Shown here: positions 13,891 through 24,425 of the stretch, in pieces
Position numbering within the stretch: position 1 is the stretch's first letter
Layout of the letters: each line of letters opens with the position of its first letter
From: Adiantum capillus-veneris
Lineage: Eukaryota > Streptophyta > Polypodiopsida > Polypodiales > Pteridaceae
Direction: 5' to 3'
DNA: 60,000 nucleotides
NCBI GenBank assembly: GCA_014529385.2
Contig: CM043966.1
Span: 94,803,587 to 94,863,586 of the forward strand
Program-made: the position numbers and the translations under genes
The notes under the pieces: generated by a model
The model's database searches: none
What the model was told of the DNA's origin: nothing
The model's input: the letters and a program-made list of their open reading frames with translations, nothing else

Positions 13891-13910
13891 AGAGCATCTT
13901 TGGGTGTTCA

Positions 13911-13921
13911 TTGAGGGGGGG
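13911..13921 (+). other. Polypurine tract of copia B
   Basis: A G-rich run (TTGAGGGGGGG) ends directly at the TGTTGG start of the 3' LTR, the expected position for plus-strand priming. Confidence 0.8.
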
Positions 13922-14591
13922 TGTTGGTATACTTGGAATGCCCACCTCTCTCAGTTTTGCCACCACAATATATGCTGCATAGTTTGTAAGGCCCCCATAT
14001 GAGGAGAAGCGAATGGTGCACATATATTTGGTGGATTCCATCTTTGCACGCTGATGAGATCTCTATTTGTGATCGTGGATGGTACGGAGCAAATTCAGGG
14101 CCAGAATATCTTGGCCGGATGACGGCCGAAAGACAATCGGAAAATGGCCATCCAATGGCGGGTTTTCCGTGGTCTTTGGCTTGTGGCCGAGTTATAGGAG
14201 GACTTGTCTACCCAAAAGCGGCTACATATGGGCGCATGGGAGAGCCCTACTTGGACTTGGATATCTAAGGGCGGTTGTACATGGACGTTTAGAGGCTCCC
14301 TTACATCTATATAAGGAGGCCTTCTCATGAATAATTCGATAGAATGGTGTGCACACTTGACGCACATGATATATCCTTATTGAAGGATTTTTAGTCCCTT
14401 GTATTCCTACTTGCTCTAGTTGTCTAAATCGCCATCTAAGCTCTACATTGAGAGCGTATGGGTGGATGACACCATCACTTTGTAATAGTGTGCTAATCTA
14501 ATTTTTTTGATTTGCCACTAATCTACTTTGCATCGTATCTCTCTCTACTCTCCTTGCTACTAGATCCTTATTGTATTTTTCATTTCTTACA
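13922..14591 (+). repeat. 3' LTR of copia B
   Basis: 670 bp, TGTTGG to TTACA, homologous to 9099-9785. Small indels account for the 17-bp length difference. Confidence 0.92.
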
Positions 14592-14870
14592 CATAGTACA
14601 TACATTAAGTTTGCTCGATCACTTAAATGCATGCTCCTACAAAATGCTTTCTGAGAGTCCAACTTAAATGTGCACAAATATCCATGTCTGTGAATCTTAA
14701 TGAGTGATGTGATGTGCGATGAGAGAAAACACATAAGATATGTTTTCAAAATAAAAAAAGAACACCACGATACGTCCAAAACATCCAAAAACCTTAGGAT
14801 AGCACTATAAAACACTAAAATCCGACGTCTCTAGCTCAAGATACAACCTTTTTAGTGTAGGGCCTCATGA

Positions 14871-14935
14871 GGTCAGAACCAAGTGAATAGAGGCCCCAGA
14901 GACCCTCAGGGGCCTCTATTTGCTTGGTTCTGACC
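14871..14935. repeat. Solitary palindrome with the GTCANNACCRAG core
   Basis: Arms of 27 bp, beginning GGTCAGAACCAAGTGAATAG at 14871 and ending in CTTGGTTCTGACC at 14935, pair at 25 of 27 positions around an 11-bp loop. The arms match the repeat unit of the array at 31557-32400 (GAACCAAGCGAATAGGGCCC...), 16.6 kb away, including the GC-rich inner part. It is a single unit with no tandem copies. Confidence 0.92.
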
Positions 14936-15169
14936 CTTTCATAGTCTTAAATAGTACTCATCAATCGTTATCAAGTACGACCCGTTCGAATTTGAGTTGC
15001 AAGTACCTCATAAAAAGGTGATTGATGCTTGTGCGAGATAGCGATATTGGGTCATAAAAAGGCGCTTGACCCTTCTGTTGTAGAAAATGATTAAATGCTG
15101 AGGCAAGAGCCTCTTGAACAGCTACTGAGATTTATTATTGCAATCCAAAGCAGGTACTCGCAAAGAAAA

Positions 15170-15850
15170 CCTTGATTTTTTGAGATTTCATGCACGTGAA
15201 ATCATGAAGGAATAAAGGGGCAAGTAATCCAATAGGTGCAAGAGCCTGCAAGCTATGCGTAGGAGTGAATGACACGCAATTTGAATTTTGGAGTGCAAAA
15301 CCAGAAATTACAGCATGTTGTGTTTTACATTGGTTTAGGGTTCTGCACTTTTTTGACGTCTTTATGCTCCAGAAGCTCCATGGGAGCTAGAGGAAGGAAC
15401 ACTGTCAGGGTGTTTGGAGCAGTTTTAGGGAAAAAACAAAATATTCATCATGTTGAATTTTGTTTACAGGTTTGGTTTTGCGTGCGTATAGGTGTGGGAA
15501 GACACCTAGAGCTTGGGATTACTGACTAGGGACGAGTTTACTGCCGTTATGTTGCCAAAATAGGGCTGGAATAGTGAATTCTCAGCCCATTTGTAAAGGG
15601 GACAGCTTGTAAACTTTGACATACTGTATTCCATTTTTATTAAGCAAAAAGAAATACCGCAAGGGGTGCCAAGCTTTGGGGTCAACAGGGTGTCATTGTC
15701 GACGACATGAGCATTCTAGCTTCTTGTCTTCTTTCCGTCTTTATGTCAATAAAGACAGGTAAATTTAGATGATGTTTATTGGGTGAAAGCATTGAAGTTA
15801 ATTGGTTATTTACCGCCCTCTTGAAGACAACATGCCATTTTCACTAGTAC
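15170..15850 (+). repeat. Dispersed repeat R, copy 1
   Basis: This segment aligns with 17415-18000 in the same orientation, at about 70% identity by eye. Shared landmarks are GAGCCTGC, TGGGAGCTAG, GAAATACCGCAAGGGGTGCC, ACAGGGTGTC and TTGGGTGAAAGCA. It could be an LTR or the end of a non-autonomous element; no target duplication or terminal TG/CA was found. Confidence 0.75.
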
Positions 15851-16227
15851 TTCATGTGTCCATATAAAATCAGTGTTGTAGAAGTAAGTATGGCTTGCTA
15901 CTTGTCAACAATACAGTGATTACTTCTTTGAAATGAATACATGTTGTAACTTGCATTAGAAACAATGGTTTGCTATGCCGTATGTTACTCGATCGGACAT
16001 GTATTTTGGAAATGACTCTAAGAAAAAGCATTGACGAAGTGTGACATATTCCACTAATCATTGGAACAGGTTTCATAGATTAGAACATACATGTGTCAAC
16101 ATAGTGTTGAGTACACAAACTTGACCGTAAGCATGTATGTGTTGTACATGTGTTAATAGTTTATAGAACACATAAAGTTGACCATAAGCATGTATGACAA
16201 TCATGCATATGAGGACGTTGCAATTTC

Positions 16228-16330
16228 AAGAGGGGATATGTCACGAGCTTGTGATAGATAACTATCTTTTTGCTGGTTTCCTTCCTAGTATTCTATTTGT
16301 TTTTACTTTTTGGAAGTAATCCAAACACCG
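16228..16330 (+). other. Possible polypurine tract and LTR start
   Basis: AAGAGGGGATA precedes TGTCACGAGCTTGTG at 16239. The same arrangement occurs at 45750-45780, where AAGAGGGGGGTA precedes TGTCACCAGGAGGTG. This suggests the 5' edge of a gypsy-type LTR, perhaps that of gypsy B, whose primer site is near 19570. If so the LTR would be about 3.3 kb, which I cannot confirm. Confidence 0.4.
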
Positions 16331-16642
16331 GGGAGTTGCATGGCTGAAGCGGACGACAATGTCCTGTGTGAATTTGGCTAAAACCACTATGTCTAGGTGT
16401 TTTCGGTAGCTAACATTGAAGTTTGGAACCCAAAGTATTGGCCTTTTACTCCATTTTATATTTCACGAAATCAAGCTAGAAGATACAAAATCTCTCTTTT
16501 CAGGCTCTAAAAACAACACCATTAATGACAAATCACCTAGTTTTTTCAAACATCCACTTTTTTCACCTTCCTTCCATTTTTTGAGGGCTTTGCCTCTTTT
16601 CTTTGCATTTTCACACTCTTCCTCTCTGATCTCTGAGCTTCC

Positions 16643-16816
16643 ATGCCATCCTCTACACGTCGTCCTTCTCGTACCATAACTTCTTGTGATTTTCATAACA
16701 TCAGAGAAGATGGTCTTCCATGTCTTTTTATGCCATCCTCTACACGTTGTCCTTCTCATACCACAACTTCTTGTGATTTTCATAACATCAAAGAAGACGG
16801 TCTTTCATGTCTTTTT
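16643..16816. repeat. Two-copy tandem repeat, 87-bp unit
   Basis: ATGCCATCCTCTACACG begins both copies, at 16643 and 16730. Each runs through CTTGTGATTTTCATAACATC to CATGTCTTTTT, with a handful of substitutions. Confidence 0.9.
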
Positions 16817-17414
16817 GTGTGAATGATTGGGTAGCAATACTCCCTTCATGCAAAGGTGCACACTAAGTGAAAAGAACCAAGTGAGATGAATTGAAAAATC
16901 ATTTGAAAGGTTGTATTCTTGCCTTCAAAGTAGGCTGGACAGCTAGGGTTTTGTTGGGCTTGTTGGCACTGAATTTGGACAATGTGACAAGAGGCTAGCC
17001 ATTTTTGAACCTTATGAGTTTACTAAGGCCACGTGGCAAAGACTTATAAGTCAGAAGGGGTTGAACTTGATCAACTAAGGTAAGTGGGACACATGGCATC
17101 ACTAGATGATTTGTCTGCCCACACTCACAAGTACAGAGAGAGAGAGGGAGAGTGGGATTTGTTTATTGTAGTTTGTTGACTTGGGTTGACCTCTGGGGAG
17201 CCCTCTTATACACATGTGCTCTCTGTTATTCATGCTCATGGTGGATTTACAGGTTCACAACTTTAATGGATAGCTTGTCTTCTTCCTTGTCTTCCTGTAC
17301 GGTGATGCTCCGCGCTCACTGGCCTCCCTCCCTTTCTGAATACATATTTGTGATGCCCGCTCATGGGCTTCTCTCTTGAAATGTATAACAATTTCCTTGC
17401 ATGTACACTAAAAA
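16817..17414. other. Stretch without a recognisable gene
   Basis: No coding motif. It has a short GAGA tract near 17137 and an open frame at 17152-17379 that resembles nothing I know. It is probably LTR or untranslated leader of a retroelement. Confidence 0.5.
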
Positions 17415-18000
17415 AATGCTGATTTCTTGTGAGAAATCTTGCAATTTTTAGAGGGTAAGTAGCGCATAAGGTGCGGGAGCCTGCCGGCTACACACTGGAA
17501 CATCCACCTAAATGCTCCAAAAGCTTCGTGGGAGCTAGGGGGACGCTGTACAAGTGTTTTGGAGCATTTTTAGGGCAAAACCAAAAAAATCAGCATGCTC
17601 AATTTTCAAAATAGGTTTGGATTTGCATGCGATTAGGTGTGTTTAGACACCTCTTGCTTAAGGATACTGACTTGGGACTAAAATATCATAGAAATGCTGT
17701 CTGATTTGGGCCAGAACAATCAATTGTTAGCCCATTCAAGTCGATACAACTTGTAATCCTCTGTTCGATTGTAATCCTTTTCTTTGATTGAAAAGAAATA
17801 CCGCAAGGGGTGCCAAACTTTTGGGGCCTACAGGGTGTCTTTGTCAGCAATAGGAACACTCTAGCTACATGTTTCCTTTTTCTACCTTTGTGTCAAAAGC
17901 GCAGGTAAATTAGATCACTTAAATTGGGTGAAAGCACTTTGAAGAATATTAGAATTACCACCCTTTTCTAGTTGACATGCCGGTTTCAGGGGACTGGTCC
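17415..18000 (+). repeat. Dispersed repeat R, copy 2
   Basis: Homologous to 15170-15850 in direct orientation, with GAAATACCGCAAGGGGTGCC near 17795. The two copies are separated by about 1.57 kb of unrelated sequence, which would fit the LTRs of a small non-autonomous retroelement or two independent copies. Confidence 0.75.
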
Positions 18001-19568
18001 ATCTTCTAGTCCATAGTGTTGTTGTTGGGTCTAAAGGCCCTTTAGGCACCTCTCTGCCCATTTTTTTACATTTATTTATACCTAGGGTGTGAATCACCCC
18101 TAGGGTCACTTAAGTGACCTTTATCTCTTGTACCTTTAAATAATAAAATCCAACATTGAAGTGTGTGCCGAATATCACACACGCAACTTCCTGCGTCGAA
18201 TCATCTCTCTCTCACGCTCTCATGTCTGCACTCTTTGAGTTCCATCCCCTAAGCTCCAAATGTCATGTGAGCAACTAGCCCTTTGCACACATGGACATCA
18301 TGCTACTTATGTCTTCTAGGGATTAGGACAACCTAGGCAGTGATGTGGCACCCTTGTGAGCTTGTTCGTAGGACCTGCATGACCAATCAGTCAGTTAGGT
18401 GTGCACCCTCTGATTGCATGCGACAAGGTCAGGTGTAATTACACATTGCGTGGGCAACTGGTTAGCCTTCTCCTTTTTCATTTCATATAGGGCATTTTTA
18501 GGTACTTGTCTTGGAGTTTTAAAAGGGCCAAAATTTAAGGGTCTTAAAAATGACCCTTTATATACCCTTATTAAATGAAGTGCCATCGTGGGGTTTTCTC
18601 AAGCATGCTCGACCTCTGTCTAGCTCCTTATATATGGGGCCTTTTCCATTAGCAAATGGGGGAGGAAGTGCCAGAGCTAGTGAAAGGAGGTGATCGGCAT
18701 ATCTTCCTCTCTCCCTGCGGTTGAGTTCCTAGCCTACATTGGGGGCAGCAAATAGCCCAAGGTTTAGCCCATTGTGGGATACCAAATCAGCCAATGTTTT
18801 TTAGGCTGGTTACAAATCGCATGCCCAAGCTTGGGCACACAGACCTGGAGGCCAGGGGGCATTTGCTGATACGCAACGCAGAAAGAGCAAAGGACAAGGT
18901 CTTAGACAAGCGATACCCCTGCCCAAGCTCGGGCGGGGGTTGAGCTTTTGCCAGGTCCGCCAAACTCAGGTGACAAACCAATGGATGAAAATAATTTTTG
19001 CTTTATGATAAAATAATGTATCCATTGTGTAATGCATGCCCGCCCATCATCACAAGTGACGGGCACCTGCATTGGCAGGAGCCTTTAACAACACGTCAGT
19101 ACCACAAGCACCCTGCAGTACCTCGGCACCCTCAGCATATTCATTTGTCAGCACATTCAGCCCATAAGTATCCTTAGCAACGCAATACGCAGCAATACCT
19201 TCAGTACCCGCAGAGTCTACTGTACCGTCAGCATTCTAGTAGCATTTCATTCAGCATCTGTGTTCAGTCGTGTTCAACATTCAACGTCATTGTACTGGAT
19301 TCGTGCAATCTCAAACAAAATACCGCTCAAGTAATCGAGTGGGGGGCCCTTGGAGGGGGGTTTCGAAACTGGGACACCATCTGGTGTAGTCTCTCTAACT
19401 CTATCTCTCTCTTTGTCTCCCACTCACAGTATCTGCTTGCACGTATCTACTGCACCTTTTCTCTCCCTCTCTCTTCGTTCTTCTAGTAAATAGTAAAAGG
19501 AACCTTGAGTTTTTGCATAGCACAAGTCTTGAGTCAAAGAACCCTAAAGTCTTCTATTGCACCTTACA
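18001..19568 (+). other. LTR or leader-like DNA upstream of gypsy B
   Basis: No gene seen. It holds a GC-rich inverted pair of GCCCAAGCT(T/C)GGGC motifs near 18821 and 18912 and a short TATATATGG box near 18630. The stretch ends at the primer-like site near 19570. It is best read as the downstream part of an LTR. Confidence 0.45.
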
Positions 19569-19583
19569 TTGGTATCACAGATT
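19569..19583 (+). other. Primer binding site-like sequence for gypsy B
   Basis: TTGGTATCACAGATT follows CTTACA, as TGGTATCAGAGC follows the LTRs of the other elements here. It is one base from the initiator-Met primer site over its first 11 bases, and marks the likely LTR end at about 19568. Confidence 0.6.
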
Positions 19584-19922
19584 AGAAGTGTCTTGGTTTC
19601 ATAGCTCAAGGAAGTGTCCTAATTTGTGCTTCTTGAAGAGTGGCTGGAAACCCAGAAAGCAAGGGCCACTCGCCCAGACTCCCCATAATTTCAGCCTTCC
19701 TCTCACTACGAGCGTTACTGCACTCGCGGTAGAGCCAATCGAGGTGAGATAGGAAAAAGCAACCTTGGTGTGAGCGCAAGGTCGGCAAGGAGTGCACTTG
19801 CAAGAAGAAGCTTGGAAGTGGATAAAGAGAAAATCAAAAAATACTTTTTTCCTTCTTGACTGCAAGCTAGTAGTGTATTGTTGTCACCCGAAGCGGGATG
19901 GATGCGTCAACGTGAAGGTGAT

Positions 19923-21302
19923 ATGGTAGAGCTTGGAGAAGGGAGTAGAACACCATAGGGGGTTCTGAATCCTCCTTCCTCTTATGTCACAGGGAAGGAT
20001 GCTCCTCCACCTTCTCCATTTGCAGGAGCAGAACCCCTTGTGTCATCTGATCCATTGACTCCTAGATTTGTATCATCTATGCTAGCACCTTCTCCTATGG
20101 AGGTGATGATGAAGGCTATGATGTACATGATGATGCAGCAGGATGCTAGGAGACTAGCAGTAGAACAAGAACGGGAGGCTCAACGCCTCTCTGTATAAAA
20201 AAGAACACCTAGTCATGTAACAAGAATGCATTGTAGCCGAGGACAAAATACTTGCACTGGAGCGGGAGGACAAACGTCTTGCTCTCAAAAGGGAGCAACT
20301 TGCTTGTTAGACTGATCAAGAGGGCTCACGGGACCGACATATGTAGGAGTTGCTACGTACCATCCTCTCTACCAAATCGGAGCCTTTTGATTCTGCAAAA
20401 TCTTCTCACAGATCAGACCTTAGCATCAATTCCACGTCAACTGTTTTGGAAAAGATGACTTTTAGTAAGTATAATGGTAAGATGGATGCTGCTGAATTTT
20501 TTTCTTGGATTCATCAATTTATTGCTTATTTTGCTACTACAAAGAAAACTGAAAACAATAAAGTTTTACTAGCTGTGATGTATTTATCTGGGGATGCCAT
20601 CAATTGGTATCAATCTTGGCAGGAGGCTCAGATTAGAGCCCATGAAGAGCACTATGTAAGCTCTTATGAAGACAAACCATTGTCTTTCAGCTGGGATGAA
20701 TTCATAACAAAGCTTAAAGAGTATTTCATACCCCTCCAGTATATAAATCGATTGAAAGAAGACTGGATATCTCTTGAAGAGAATGATGCTACTATCAAAG
20801 AAGTAGAGACTTTCTTTTACTGGCCAGCTTTGAGATCAAACTTTGATGCATATGTCAGATCTTGCCTAATATGCCAAAAGGTCAAATTTGACAGACAGAA
20901 GCTACCAGGGTTATTGCAACCGCTACCTATTCCAGAGAGACCATGGGAAAGCATTGCCATGGACTTCAATTTTGAGCTTCCAAGAACAGTTACAGGGAAT
21001 GATGTAATCTAGACAATCATTTGCAGATTCAGCAAGTAGGCACATTTCATTCCTGTCAAATTGAAAATTAAGCCAGAACACATGGTCAAGATATTCATGA
21101 AAAATATCTTTTACCATGTGATGCCACTATCTATTTTCAGTGACAAAGACCCACGAATGACTATATTCTCAAACAATGCTTTCGAAAACAAGCTAGGCAC
21201 TACTTTGAAGTTTTGATCATCTTTTCATCCACAAACAATGAAAAGTATGAAGAAGAAAACTCTACTTTCTTGGATCTTTTGAAGTGCTATGTTTCAGAGC
21301 AT
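19923..21302 (+). pseudogene. gypsy B gag fused to integrase, pol middle deleted
   Basis: The frame from 19923 encodes a Pro/Ser-rich, Met-rich gag N-terminus with a stop at codon 12. The gag core follows in the frame 20350-21012 (FSWIHQFIAYFATTKK, AINWYQSWQEA). Near 20815 it passes without a frame break into integrase (FFYWPALR, CLICQKVKFDR, PWESIAMDF), so protease, reverse transcriptase and RNase H are missing. Further stops follow (after 21012). The catalytic core end HPQT is retained near 21229 but the Glu region is ruined. The reading stops at 21302, where a Mutator-like element is inserted, and resumes at 24178. The integrase resembles that of element C but is a separate family. Confidence 0.85.
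21294..21302. repeat. Left target-site duplication (9 bp)
   Basis: TCAGAGCAT here is repeated exactly at 24169-24177, on the other side of the inserted element. Removing one copy with the insert restores a continuous integrase frame. Confidence 0.92.
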
Positions 21303-21360
21303 TGAGTTAGGTCTTTGAGCGAGCACAACAGAGCGAGCTTTGGAGCGAGTTTTTTTTTTG
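21303..21360 (+). repeat. Left terminal inverted repeat of the MULE
   Basis: It contains GAGCGAGCACAACAGAGC, then GAGCTTTGGAGCGAG at 21335-21349 and a 10-base T-run. The block pairs with the reverse complement of 24112-24168 with one indel. Confidence 0.82.
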
Positions 21361-21676
21361 GAGGGATGTCCTTCTACCTCCCCTTCCTCCTCTCGCCGCC
21401 CATGTGCTTCCTCCTCTTCCCTTCCTCCTCCACCAGCATCCTTCCTCTCCTCCACCTCCTCTCTCCATCTACTCCTCTAACCACCTTCGCTTCCTCCAAC
21501 TCCTCCTCTAGAAACCACCATCCCTTCCCTAAAGTCCTCCTCTCTCCTACTTCCTTCTTCCTCTCTTTTCCTGCCACTCTCTATCCCTCTCCCTCACTCC
21601 CTCTCTCTCTCTCTCTCTCTCTCTCAATCCTACCCTTGCCTTCCCTCCCTTCCTAGAGTGAGCTCCACCCCCCTCC

Positions 21677-21680
<4 letters not shown>

Positions 21681-21719
<39 letters not shown>

Positions 21720-21748
21720 CCCTTGCCACCATGCCCTTCCCTCTCGTC

Positions 21749-21826
<78 letters not shown>
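21681..21826. repeat. (CT)n, (GT)n and (GA)n microsatellites
   Basis: Successive dinucleotide tracts: CT at about 21681-21716, GT at about 21752-21785 and GA at about 21790-21826. Similar tracts recur in the element at 21601-21624, 22141-22184, 22370-22438, 23360-23384 and 23917-23943. Confidence 0.95.
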
Positions 21827-21829
<3 letters not shown>

Positions 21830-22137
21830 TTGGAGAGAGCTATTTAAAAAAAAACAAAGCACTAACAATATCTCTAGTGCCTCCTTTTTTTTGTAAATGA
21901 GGGAGAGAGGGGGAGAGAAAAAGAGAGAGATAGCGGGAGGGGAAGAGAGGGGGGGGGGGATTGGGAGGGATAGAGAGATAAAGAGAAGAGGGGTGGCAGG
22001 GAGAGAGAGAGTAGGAAATTGGGAGAGAGAAAGAGAGGGAGCACGAGCGGGAATGGGGGGGTTGTGGAGAGGTTGAGCCCGTCTTTAAAAAAAAAAAACA
22101 ATACACTTTCCCTCTCTCTCACACAATTTTGTCGCCC

Positions 22138-22186
<49 letters not shown>

Positions 22187-22363
22187 ATTGCATCTTCCCC
22201 CTTTTTTTTTCTCTGCCTCCGTCACACTGTCTCTTGAGTCCCTCCAATCCCAAAGAGAAATGAAATGAAATGCTATATTAAATGTCTTCAAAAGGCCAAA
22301 ATGACCCATGAGACCAAACTGATACAATTTTGGTGGACCTAATACAATGTCTAGGTACAAAAT

Positions 22364-22441
<78 letters not shown>

Positions 22442-22499
22442 GAAGGGTTGCCCGGGGGGGGGGGGGGGGGGGGGGGAGGAGGGGGGACTATGAGAGAGG

Positions 22500-22665
22500 G
22501 AGAGTAAAGTGTAGTGTTTTTTTTAAAAAAAAGAGGGAAAGAAAGGGAATGCAAGGGATGCTTTGGCCTTTGTGATTTTTTTTTTCTTTTTTGGGCCAAA
22601 GCATCCTTTGCACTCACTTTCTTTCCCTCTTATTAAAAAAAAAAAGAAACTACACTATACTTCCC
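22500..22665. repeat. Long hairpin flanked by poly-G and poly-C
   Basis: The left arm (AAGTGTAGTG, an A/T-run, GAGGGAAAGAAAG, GCAAGGGATGCTTTGGCC) pairs over about 65 bp with 22595-22665 around a loop of about 20 bp. A G-run near 22454-22478 and C-runs near 22664-22699 extend the symmetry outwards. The transcript would fold into a long stem. Confidence 0.85.
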
Positions 22666-22709
22666 CCCCCCCCCTCCCCCTCCCCCCCCCCCCCCCCCTT
22701 CTTCTCGGA

Positions 22710-23350
22710 AAGATATAAGAAGTGGTGTGGAAGATGAGAAGCATTGCACTTGTTACATGATGCCTCAATAGACTCCCAAGCAAATGAAGCTTTTATACAA
22801 TGCCAATGTATTACGGTTTTGGAGAAATCCGGGGGGGTCACACTTCATAATTACACCACCCATATTGCCCCCAACTACAAAACCATGGTCTGTGCTAAAA
22901 GAAGAAACCACACTCACCCTTACATGATTGAGCCAATCCCCTTGTCATCAATACACACGATCATAGCCATTCTGATTAGCTCCCACTTTCTTCGATGCGA
23001 GAAAGGGCATTGGGGCAATGGAGAAGAGTCAAATCAAGTGTGCACATTATGCTCACTGCAAGTTCAAGAGTTTGAGTACCACACACTTCTAGAGTACTCA
23101 GATTTTGGTCATATCCGAACTTACTTCCTTCACATTTTCAGCCATGACCTAGACCTATACACTTTCCTCTCCTAGCCATAGTGTGGGCTCTCTATTGCGA
23201 CTGTCATCACCACAATTTTGAACCATCAAGAATCACTCATCAGTCACACACATACTACATCACATGTAACTTTGGTCCCATATGTCATATTTGATGCCCG
23301 AGGACGATAATAAAATCTATCTATCTACCTCTCCCTCCCCCACTGGCCCC
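22710..23350 (+). other. Unique-looking interior of the MULE
   Basis: This is the only part of the element that is not simple sequence. The frame 22744-23175 is open for 143 codons but has no recognisable domain. It could be captured host DNA, as MULEs often acquire, or chance. Confidence 0.35.
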
Positions 23351-23913
23351 TCGTTTCCCTCTCTCTCTCTCTCTCTCTCTCTCTCCCCTCTCTCTCTTTC
23401 TCTCTCATTTTACTTTGTACCCATGCATTGTGTTAGATCCACCAAGACTGTATCAGTTCGGTATCATAGGTCATTTTTGCCTTATTAAAATACTTAATAT
23501 AGCATGTCATTCCATTTCACTTAATATAACAATTCATTCCATTTTGTTTCATTTCTCTCTAGGATTGGAGGGACTCAAGGGTGGTGTGGTGGGGGTAGAG
23601 AGAGAGAAAGGGAATAGGGGGTGGGGAGAGGGGTCACAAGGGGTGAGAGAGAGAGAGAGAGAGAGGAAGGGGAAGGATTAGAGCTAGAGAAGAGGGAGGG
23701 GTGGACGTAGAGCAAGAGGTGGGGGACCAGAGAGAGGAAAGAGGTGGGCTAGGGGGGAGGGAGAGAGAGAGACAGAGAGAGAGAAGAGAGATAAGAGGGG
23801 GCAAGAGAGGGAATGGTTTGGAGGGATCATGAGAGAGAGAGAGGGGGAGTGGTGAGAGGGTCTGAAAAGAAAACGGAAGGCCTTAACAAAATTGATAATG
23901 CTCTGGGTTTTTT

Positions 23914-23947
<34 letters not shown>

Positions 23948-24111
23948 CTTGGCTACTTCACTGGAGGGAGGGGCGGAAATGGGTGGTGGTGGTAGGAGTA
24001 GGGGCGGCACATGGTGGTAGTAAGTTAGCACCACTAACCACCAGTGGTGTGCTAGGGTGGTGGGTGGTGATGGGTGCTAAGGGGCAGCAATGGGAGGAGT
24101 GGTGGTGGGAT

Positions 24112-24168
24112 GAAAAAAAAAGCTCGCTCCAAAGCTCCCTTCGTTTAGATCGCTCCGTAACCATCCCC
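24112..24168 (-). repeat. Right terminal inverted repeat of the MULE
   Basis: A-run, then CTCGCTCCAAAGCTC near 24123, the reverse complement of the left block. It ends immediately before the second TCAGAGCAT copy. Confidence 0.82.
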
Positions 24169-24177
24169 TCAGAGCAT

Positions 24178-24425
24178 AAGGCATTTTGGGAGCATTATTT
24201 GCCACTGGTAGAGTATGCTTACAACAATAAAGTGCACTCTTCTATTAGCAAAGCACCTTTTGAAATTGTTGAAGGTGGAAAGAAAGTGCCTCCCATTTGC
24301 AAACCAAGGACAAGATTTTTGAAGCAGATCGTTATGTGGAAGGATGGCAAGAAGCTTACAAAAAGGTCAAGTATGCCTTAGAAAAGTCACAAGCTAAACA
24401 AAAAAGAGTTGCTGACAACCATTAG
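24178..24425 (+). pseudogene. gypsy B integrase continuation
   Basis: Directly after the right target duplication the integrase reading resumes with the family block LPLVEYAYNN and KAPFEIVEGG, found in the same order in element C. It shifts frame near 24330 and continues to VADNH-like residues near 24420, after which no homology is seen. The chromodomain end expected next is found only at 45072, beyond the multigene cluster and element C. Confidence 0.85.

Larger units (their letters stand above)
9099..14591 (+). mobile_element. Complete-structure Ty1/copia element (copia B)
   Basis: Two direct LTRs bound the element, at 9099-9785 and 13922-14591, both starting TGTTGGTATACTT and ending TTACA. 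An initiator-Met-type primer site follows the first LTR and a purine tract precedes the second. The flanking 5 bp, CCTAG (9094-9098) and CATAG (14592-14596), match at 4 of 5 positions and are a probable target duplication. Over the first 190 bp I count about 13 LTR differences (around 7%), so insertion is not recent. The internal gag-pol has several frame breaks. It sits at the right edge of gypsy A. Confidence 0.93.
14592..16227. other. Non-coding DNA between copia B and the LTR-like start
   Basis: No coding motif seen. It holds the solitary palindrome at 14871 and one copy of a dispersed repeat, both listed separately. The open frames here are short and lack codon structure. Confidence 0.55.
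22226..23585. repeat. Internal inverted repeat, arms about 150 bp
   Basis: The reverse complement of 22226-22375 (TGGAGGGACTCAAG ... ATTGTATCAGTTTGG ... TTTGTACC) aligns with 23398-23585, with both arms ending in GA or CT tracts. The enclosed 1 kb holds a hairpin at 22500-22665 and flanking G- and C-runs. It may be an older inverted-repeat element nested within the MULE. Confidence 0.8.
21303..24168. mobile_element. Non-autonomous Mutator-like element (MULE), 2866 bp
   Basis: It is flanked by an exact 9-bp duplication, TCAGAGCAT, the hallmark length for Mutator superfamily insertions. It has terminal inverted repeats of about 60 bp whose inner part, GAGCTTTGGAGCGAG followed by a T-run, is identical at both ends; the outer 30 bp are only partly matched. 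No transposase frame is present. The interior is almost wholly simple sequence: CT, GT and GA microsatellites, G- and C-runs and nested inverted repeats. It lies within the integrase reading of gypsy B and so is younger than that element. The open frames inside it are low-complexity artefacts. Confidence 0.85.

Noticed and set aside
16866-16885. Another palindrome half-site (AGAACCAAGTGA)
   Set aside because: No inverted partner nearby and only 12 bases match; not distinguishable from chance.
21315-22617. Several open frames on both strands in the Ser/Leu- and Arg/Glu-rich region
   Set aside because: They are translations of CT, GA and GT microsatellites and homopolymers inside the MULE, with no codon structure.
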